64,000 nucleotides of DNA from Nocardioides alcanivorans (GTDB taxonomy: Bacteria; Actinomycetota; Actinomycetes; Propionibacteriales; Nocardioidaceae): assembly GCF_021555175.1 (NCBI RefSeq), contig NZ_JAKGRW010000054.1:53501-117500 (forward strand). The letters run 5' to 3'. Of this stretch, positions 58,667-64,000 are shown in pieces; position 1 is the stretch's first letter, and every line of letters begins with the position of its first letter. The notes under the pieces were generated by a model. That model ran no database searches. It had not been told where the DNA came from and saw nothing but the letters and a program-made list of their open reading frames with translations. The translations under genes were made by a program, and so were the position numbers.

Positions 58667-60091
58667 GTGACCGACGCAGGAACCACCAACACCGGCAAGC
58701 TCTGGGGCGGCCGCTTCGCCGGCGGACCGAGCCCCGAACTCGACGCCCTCTCGGTGTCCACCCACTTCGACTGGCGACTCACCCCCTATGACCTCGCCGG
58801 GTCCGCGGCCCATGCCAGCGCGCTGCACCGCGCCGGCCTGCTGAGCGACGCCGACCACGAGGAGCTGCAGCGCGGACTGCGGGTGCTGGGGGAGAGGTAC
58901 GCCGCCGGGGAGCTCCACCCCGACCCGAGCGACGAAGACGTCCACGGTGCGCTCGAGCGGCTGCTGCTGGTCGAGGTCGGCCCCGACGTCGGTGGGCGGC
59001 TGCGCGCCGGCCGCTCCCGCAACGACCAGGTGGCCACCCTCTTCAAGGCCTTCCTCCGCGACCACGCTCGCACCGTCATGGGTCTGGTGCTCGACCTCGT
59101 TGACGTGCTGGCCGACCAGGCCGAAGCGGTCGGGAATGCCGTCATGCCCGGTCGCACCCACCTCCAGCACGCTCAGCCGGTGCTGCTGGCGCACCACTTG
59201 CTGGCCCATGCCTGGCCGCTGGTGCGTGACGTCGACCGGTTCGCCGACTGGGACGCGCGGGTCGCCGCGGACTCGCCCTACGGCTCCGGTGCGTTGGCCG
59301 GCTCCACCCTCGGTCTCGATCCGGTGCAGGTCGCACTCGATCTCGGCTTCACCGGTTCGAGCGCCAACTCCATCGACGGTACGGCGGCCCGCGACTTCGT
59401 CGCCGAGTTCGGCTTCGTGTCGGCGATGGTCGGCGTGGACGTCAGCCGGCTGGCCGAGGAGGTCATCCTCTGGGCGACCCGCGAGTTCGACTTCGTGACA
59501 CTGCACGACTCCTGGTCGACCGGCTCGAGCATCATGCCGCAGAAGAAGAACCCTGACATCGCCGAGTTGGCGCGGGGCAAGGCCGGCCGTCTCATCGGCA
59601 ACCTGTCCGGACTGCTGGCCACGCTCAAGGCACTCCCGCTCGCCTACAACCGTGACCTGCAGGAGGACAAGGAGCCGGTCTTCGACTCCGTGGACACCCT
59701 CGAGGTCCTGCTCCCGGCCTTCTCCGGCATGATCGCCACGCTCACCTTCAACACCGAGCGGATGGCCGAGCTCGCGCCGCAGGGATTCAGCCTGGCGACC
59801 GACATCGCCGAGTGGCTGGTGCGCGAGGGCGTCCCCTTCCGCATCGCCCACGAGGTCGCCGGTGCGTGCGTCCGCCGTTGCGAGGAGCAGGGCATCGAGC
59901 TCCACGAGCTCACCGACGAGGCGTTCGCCGAGATCTCCCCGCACCTGACCCCTGAGGTGCGCACCGTGCTCACCGTCGACGGATCGGTCGCCGCCCGGAC
60001 CGGACGCGGGGGCACCGCCCCGGTGCGGGTGGCCGAGCAGCTCGCCGAGCTGCGCACTCGGGCAGCAGCCGCACGTGGACGTCTCGGCTGA
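58667..60091 (+). CDS. argH: Argininosuccinate lyase
   Basis: Last step of arginine synthesis, splitting argininosuccinate; 474 aa, unbroken. KLWGGRFAGG opens the fumarase-family fold, RSRNDQVAT and GRTHLQHAQPVLLAHH follow, and the catalytic serine loop is GSSIMPQKKNPDIAEL. GTG 58667 lies eight bases behind GGAAGAG; another in-frame GTG at 58658 is less well placed. The short gap before it (73 bases) contains two near-repeats of GTCTGACC and no gene. Confidence 0.95.
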   Translation: MTDAGTTNTGKLWGGRFAGGPSPELDALSVSTHFDWRLTPYDLAGSAAHASALHRAGLLSDADHEELQRGLRVLGERYAAGELHPDPSDEDVHGALERLLLVEVGPDVGGRLRAGRSRNDQVATLFKAFLRDHARTVMGLVLDLVDVLADQAEAVGNAVMPGRTHLQHAQPVLLAHHLLAHAWPLVRDVDRFADWDARVAADSPYGSGALAGSTLGLDPVQVALDLGFTGSSANSIDGTAARDFVAEFGFVSAMVGVDVSRLAEEVILWATREFDFVTLHDSWSTGSSIMPQKKNPDIAELARGKAGRLIGNLSGLLATLKALPLAYNRDLQEDKEPVFDSVDTLEVLLPAFSGMIATLTFNTERMAELAPQGFSLATDIAEWLVREGVPFRIAHEVAGACVRRCEEQGIELHELTDEAFAEISPHLTPEVRTVLTVDGSVAARTGRGGTAPVRVAEQLAELRTRAAAARGRLG

Positions 60092-60677
60092 GCGAGGATT
60101 CCTCAGCGGTGCCGCGACCGAGGCGGCACCGCACCTGCTCGACGCCCTGATCACCCACGACTCACCAGACGGCACCGTCACGCTTCGGATCACCGAGGTG
60201 GAGGCGTACGCCGGGCAGCACGATCCCGCCTCCCACGCGTTCCGTGGTCCGACCCCACGCACCGAGGTGATGTTCGGGCCCGCTGGTCGGCTCTACGTCT
60301 ACCGCTCGCACGGGCTCCACTGGTGCGCGAACATCGTCACCGGACCCGAGGGTGAGGCCTCGGCCGTGTTGCTGCGCGGTGCCGAGGTCATCGACGGGAT
60401 CGACCTGGCCCGCCACCGGCGTGGCCCGACGATCCGCGATCGGGACCTGGCCCGCGGCCCGGGCCGGTTCTGCCAGGCCCTGGGCGTCACCGGCGCCCAC
60501 GGCGGGGTCGATCTCTCCACGGGGGAACTCCGGCTCTCCGCGCTGGGCACGGCACCGGGGCAGCGGATCCGCACCGGGCCCAGGGTCGGGGTGTCACGCG
60601 CTGCCGACCGGCCGTGGCGGTTCTGGCTCGATGGTGAGGCGACGGTGTCGCCCTACCGCGCCTCCCCCGACGACTGA
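60075..60677 (+). CDS. mpg: 3-methyladenine DNA glycosylase (AAG family)
   Basis: Base-excision glycosylase that removes 3-methyladenine and other alkylated bases; 200 aa. ITEVEAYAGQHDPASHAF holds the catalytic glutamate and the intercalating tyrosine region; TPRTEVMFGPAGRLYVYRSH and LHWCANIV are typical of the alkyladenine glycosylase family. GTG 60075 lies inside the end of argH (17-base overlap), so it is expressed from the same transcript. Confidence 0.93.
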   Translation: MDVSAERGFLSGAATEAAPHLLDALITHDSPDGTVTLRITEVEAYAGQHDPASHAFRGPTPRTEVMFGPAGRLYVYRSHGLHWCANIVTGPEGEASAVLLRGAEVIDGIDLARHRRGPTIRDRDLARGPGRFCQALGVTGAHGGVDLSTGELRLSALGTAPGQRIRTGPRVGVSRAADRPWRFWLDGEATVSPYRASPDD

Positions 60678-60687
60678 AGGACGACCA

Positions 60688-62044
60688 ATGAGGGAATCGA
60701 CGGTTGAAGCGCTGCGGCGCCGGGCGGCCAGGGCCCAGTCCTCCGGCCGGATCCCCGGCCTGCAGGCGGGCGTTGCCCGGAGGGGCGAGCTCGCCTGGGA
60801 GACCGGGATCGGCAGCAGCGATCTCGGCCATCCGGACGAGGCGCCGGACGCCGATACGCAGTACTTGATCGCATCCAACTCCAAGACCTTCACCGCGGTC
60901 GCGATCATGGCGCTGCGCGACGAGGGAAGGCTCGGTCTCGACGACACCCTGGACCAGCACATCCCCGAGTGTGGCCACCGCGGTCTGACGATCCGCACCA
61001 TGCTCAGCCACCTCTCCGGTATCCAGCGCGAGCCGGTCACCAACGTCTGGGAGACGTTGGACCAGCCCGACCGTGCGGAACTGGTGCGTGGTTTCGCCGA
61101 GGCCGAGCAGGTGTTGGCCCCGCGCCATCGTTTCCACTACTCCAACCTCGTCTACTCGATGTTGGGGAGGTCATCGCCCGCCTGGACGGTCACGACTGGT
61201 ACGACGCGATCAAGGCGCGGATCCTCGACCCCTGGGCATGACGCGTACGACGCTCGGCCTATCAGGGAGAGCGGCGCAGGGCTACTACCTGTCACCGTTC
61301 AGCGACGTCCCGGTCGTCGAGCCGACCTTCGAGTTCCGCGCCATGGCAGCGTGTGGCGGTCTCGCCAGCACCGCCCGAGACCTGGCCGCATGGTCGGGCT
61401 TCGTCGCCGACCCGATCGGGGAGGTGCTCTCACCCGACTCGTTCGAGGAGATGCTCCAGCCCCAGGTGATGGTCGATCTCGACCGTTGGTCGATGGCCTT
61501 CGGACTCGGGTTCATGCTCGCGCGACGGGGTGAGCACGTCTTCGTCGGTCACACCGGCGGCATGCCCGGCCACATCAGCGGCGTGTTCACCCATCGGGCC
61601 AGCGGGACCGGCGGCCTCGCCTTGATGAACACGACGTCCGCACCGGACCCGGCCGCGCTGGCGATCGACCTCGCGTCCGGGGTGATCGAGCGGGAGCCGC
61701 AGCAGGAGGCGTGGGTGCCGGGGAGCGACGTACCTGCCGACCTCGTGGGAATCCTCGGGCGCTGGTACTCCGAGGGCGAGCCCTTCGACTTCTCGGTGCG
61801 CCAAGGCAGGTTGCAAGCACGGCACCCGGCCCTTCCCGAGCACAAGGCGCCGGCGGTCTTCGAGCGCCTCGACGACTCGACCTATCGCACGGTGTCCGGA
61901 CGTGAGGAGGGCGAACTCCTGCGGGTACGGCGCCGGCCCGACGGTTCCGTCGACCGGATGAGCTGGGCGACGTACGTCGTGACCCGCGAACCGCTCGCGT
62001 TCGGCGCCTGGCTCGACGACCCCGACGAGCCCGCCGGTCGGTGA
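60688..62044 (+). CDS. Serine hydrolase, class C beta-lactamase fold (two frame breaks)
   Basis: Penicillin-binding-protein-like hydrolase, about 452 aa when restored. The catalytic SxxK is in IASNSKTFTAVA near residue 70, the YxN motif in HYSNLVYSML, and the third motif in VGHTGGMPGH. Breaks near 61164 (TTGGGGAGG) and near 61232 (GACCCCTGGG) each lack one base; filling them gives YSMLGEVIARLDGHDWYDAI and ILDPLGMTRTTLGLSG. It has no signal peptide, so a cytosolic esterase or peptidase is as likely as a beta-lactamase. A C-terminal lipocalin-like extension follows residue 350. Confidence 0.88.
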
Positions 62045-62126
62045 GCACGGCAGGAACTGCCTCGCGGCGCCGCCACCCCATGGGGCAGGCTTGTCCCGAC
62101 ACAACCACATGAAGGAAGGCACCACG

Positions 62127-63398
62127 TTGTCCACGGAAACCAACGTTCTCGACGAGCTCGAGTGGCGCGGACTGATCGCCAACTCGACCGACCCGGACGC
62201 GCTGCGTGATGCGCTGGCCGAGGGGAACGTGAAGTTCTATGTGGGCTTCGACCCGACGGCACCCAGCCTGCACATGGGCCATCTCGTCCAGATCCTCACC
62301 GCACGGCGACTCCAGTTGGCGGGTCACACCCCATACGCGCTCGTCGGCGGTGCCACCGGCAGCATCGGCGACCCGAAGGAATCGGGGGAGCGGATCATGA
62401 ACTCCCTCGACACCGTCGCGGAGTGGGTGCAGCGGGTGCGCGGGCAGATCGAACCGTTCCTCTCCTTCGAGGGTGACAACGGCGCGACGATGGTCAACAA
62501 CTACGACTGGACCGCGTCGATGTCGGTCATCGACTTCCTGCGCGACATCGGGAAGCACTTCCCGGTCAACCGGATGCTGGCGCGCGACGTGGTGAAGAGC
62601 CGTCTCGACTCGGGCATCAGCTTCACCGAGTTCAGCTACGTGCTGCTGCAGTCGATGGACTACCTCAACCTCTACCGCGACCACGGGGTGACGCTGCAGT
62701 TCGGCGGGTCCGACCAGTGGGGCAACCTCACAGCCGGGGTCGAACTGATCCGTCGCTCGCTGGGAGGTCGGGCGCACGCCATCTCCACGCCCCTGTTGAC
62801 CAAGGCCGACGGCACCAAGTACGGCAAGACCGAGGGCGGCGCCCTCTGGCTCGACCCCGAGATGATGTCGCCCTACGCCTTCTACCAGTTCTGGCTCAAC
62901 GTCGAGGACGAGAAGGTCGGCGAGCTGCTGCGGGTCTTCACCTTCCTTGACCGCGACGCCATCGAGGCGCTCGAGGAGCAGACCCGGGAGAAGCCGTTCC
63001 TGCGGGCCGGCCAGAAGACGCTGGCCGAAGCGGTGACCACCCTGGTGCACGGGGCCGAGGAGACGGAGCGCATCAAGGCCGCCTCGGCGGCGCTCTTCGG
63101 GGGCGGTGACCTCCACGCCCTGGACGGTTCGACCTTGGGGGCCGCACTGCGGGAGGCCGGTGGCGCCAGCTTCGAGCGGGCAGCCGGTGCTCCGGACATC
63201 GTCACCCTCCTGGTGCTGGCCGGACTGGCGAAGAGCAACGGTGACGCACGGCGGACCATCAAGGAAGGCGGTGCCTACCTCAACAACCAGCGGGTCGAGG
63301 ACGCCGACTACGTGCCCACCGACGCCGACTTCGTGGCTGGCAACTGGCTGGTGCTGCGCAAGGGCAAGAAGAACTTCGCAGGCGTCCAAGCCGTCTGA
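62127..63398 (+). CDS. tyrS: Tyrosine-tRNA ligase
   Basis: Charges tRNA-Tyr; class I synthetase of 423 aa. The HIGH motif appears as LHMGH, the tyrosine pocket as YVGFDPTAPS, and the KMSKS motif as KYGKT; QFGGSDQWGN binds substrate. The C-terminal S4-like RNA-binding domain has GDARRTIKEGGAYLNNQRV. TTG 62127 follows GAAGGAAGG by seven bases; an ATG at 62109 in frame is possible. A strong hairpin terminator follows. Confidence 0.96.
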   Translation: MSTETNVLDELEWRGLIANSTDPDALRDALAEGNVKFYVGFDPTAPSLHMGHLVQILTARRLQLAGHTPYALVGGATGSIGDPKESGERIMNSLDTVAEWVQRVRGQIEPFLSFEGDNGATMVNNYDWTASMSVIDFLRDIGKHFPVNRMLARDVVKSRLDSGISFTEFSYVLLQSMDYLNLYRDHGVTLQFGGSDQWGNLTAGVELIRRSLGGRAHAISTPLLTKADGTKYGKTEGGALWLDPEMMSPYAFYQFWLNVEDEKVGELLRVFTFLDRDAIEALEEQTREKPFLRAGQKTLAEAVTTLVHGAEETERIKAASAALFGGGDLHALDGSTLGAALREAGGASFERAAGAPDIVTLLVLAGLAKSNGDARRTIKEGGAYLNNQRVEDADYVPTDADFVAGNWLVLRKGKKNFAGVQAV

Positions 63399-63429
63399 CC
63401 TGCACAAACGCAGGTGAGGCCGACTGGCG

Positions 63430-63488
63430 GACGACCGGTGGGGGACCCCGATTTGCAAGGTCTCCCACCGGTCGTCTAATGTTTTCTC
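63430..63488 (+). terminator. Intrinsic terminator after tyrS
   Basis: GACGACCGGTGGG and its perfect 13-base complement, with inner GGACC/GGTC pairing, close a stem-loop at 63430-63476, followed by TAATGTTTTCT. It separates tyrS from the rRNA operon. The TTGCAA and TAATGT pair within it has promoter spacing but overlaps the stem. Confidence 0.85.
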
Positions 63489-63640
63489 TGTCGCCGGGTG
63501 CGGCGGGAAGGAACGGCCAGAAGGCCGGGCCGACCGGCACAGGCTGACCATCTCGACGAACATCGTCGCCGAAGTTCGTTCCCCTTCGAGGGAACTGATC
63601 AGGTGACACTCGAGGCCCGGATCCGCGAGGATCCGCCAGT

Positions 63641-63669
63641 TTGACTGGTGCAGCGGTGGAGAGTAAGTT
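63641..63669 (+). promoter_or_regulatory. rrn operon promoter
   Basis: TTGACT (63641-63646) and TAAGTT (63664-63669), 17 bases apart, is the best sigma-70-type match in the gap upstream of 16S. Transcription from about 63676 would give a leader of about 265 bases. No gene is seen in 63399-63939 besides this and the terminator. Confidence 0.6.
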
Positions 63670-63726
63670 TGGTCGGGTTGCCCCGCGGTCTGCAGGACGT
63701 GTGTTTTGTGGTGTGGGTGTGTGTGA

Positions 63727-63790
63727 TTCTTGAGAACTCAACAGTGTGTCATATATAGTCGACGAATTAGTTTGATACCCGTCTGACGGC
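63727..63790 (+). promoter_or_regulatory. rRNA leader antitermination/processing element
   Basis: TTCTTGAGAACTCAACAG followed by AGTTTGATACCC resembles the conserved leader of actinobacterial rRNA operons, which carries antitermination and pre-16S processing signals. The surrounding 250 bases are unusually rich in G and T. Confidence 0.6.
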
Positions 63791-63939
63791 CTGTCTTTTT
63801 GGTGGGTTTGTTGGTTTGGGTTCCTTTGATTGAGACGATAATTCTGACAATGTTTTTTGTCAGTGTTGTTTTGGTTGGGGTTTTGATCTCTTCGAGATTT
63901 CTCAGGTGTGCCTGTTTGGGTGTGTCTGGGGTTTGTTTT

Positions 63940-64000
63940 TCAATGGAGAGTTTGATCCTGGCTCAGGACGAACGCTGGCGGCGTGCTTAACACATGCAAG
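63940..64000 (+). rRNA. rrs: 16S ribosomal RNA, 5' end only
   Basis: The universal 16S start AGAGTTTGATCCTGGCTCAG begins at 63947 and corresponds to position 8 of the E. coli molecule, so the mature 5' end is near 63940. The following ACGAACGCTGGCGGCGTGC and TTAACACATGCAAG are the actinobacterial form. The gene continues beyond the window. Confidence 0.95.

Noticed and set aside
63453..63482. TTGCAA-N18-TAATGT as a second rrn promoter
   Set aside because: Both elements overlap the loop and right arm of the tyrS terminator stem, so the match is more likely chance.
61587..63563. A 658-codon reverse-strand open frame over tyrS and the rrn leader
   Set aside because: It is antisense to tyrS and the serine hydrolase, has no recognisable domain, and runs into the terminator and rRNA promoter.

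Overview
High-GC bacterial chromosome of the Actinomycetota, most like the Nocardioidaceae (Nocardioides or a relative). This rests on the G+C-rich coding sequence, RbpA, WhiA, two mycothiol-type (MDMPI) proteins, a KshB-type reductase, an acVLRF1-type peptidyl-tRNA hydrolase, the actinobacterial orders uvrC-rapZ-yvcK-whiA-gap-pgk-tpiA-secG-rbpA and sufR-B-D-Fd-C-S-U-T, and a 16S rRNA 5' end typical of actinobacteria. Genus is inference.

Layout. 1-3.6 kb: tail of an unknown gene, kshB-like reductase, 3-hydroxyacyl-CoA dehydrogenase, then two reverse-strand enzymes. 3.65-9.9 kb: uvrA behind an SOS box, a 54-aa membrane protein, tandem Rieske lipoproteins, uvrC. 9.9-18.2 kb: rapZ, yvcK, whiA, lower glycolysis (gap, pgk, tpiA), a LysE/LysG-type exporter-regulator pair, secG, rbpA. 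18.2-23.8 kb, reverse: tkt-tal-pgi-pgl, with no zwf or opcA between pgi and pgl. 24-29.7 kb: heme O/A synthesis (ctaB, ctaA) and two divergent ABC-2 exporters. 29.8-36.5 kb: SUF iron-sulfur operon behind a SufR-type operator. 36.5-43.4 kb, reverse: a tightly overlapping five-gene run ending in acVLRF1, a two-component system and an ABC exporter. 43.5-51.4 kb: SseB-like protein, infC-rpmI-rplT with attenuator leader, rRNA/tRNA methyltransferase, PAS histidine kinase, pheST. 52.4-60.1 kb: arginine genes argC-(ACT)-J-B-D-F-R-H behind ARG boxes, without argG. 60-63.4 kb: alkyladenine glycosylase, serine hydrolase, tyrS. 63.4-64 kb: terminator, rrn promoter and leader, first bases of 16S rRNA.

Sequence quality matters here. 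I count about 32 places in 22 genes, many of them housekeeping genes, where the reading frame is lost by exactly one missing base, nearly always in a G or C run. No case needs a base removed. Restoring one base at each place gives full-length proteins, so I annotate these as single genes and treat the breaks as probable assembly errors rather than real pseudogenes.

Start sites are informative. At least a dozen genes have a TANNNT box ending 6-7 nt before ATG or GTG, the layout of leaderless mRNAs, while infC appears to start at ATC. Runs of ATGA, GTGA or TGATG overlaps tie the suf, arg, pentose-phosphate and acVLRF1 clusters into translationally coupled operons.
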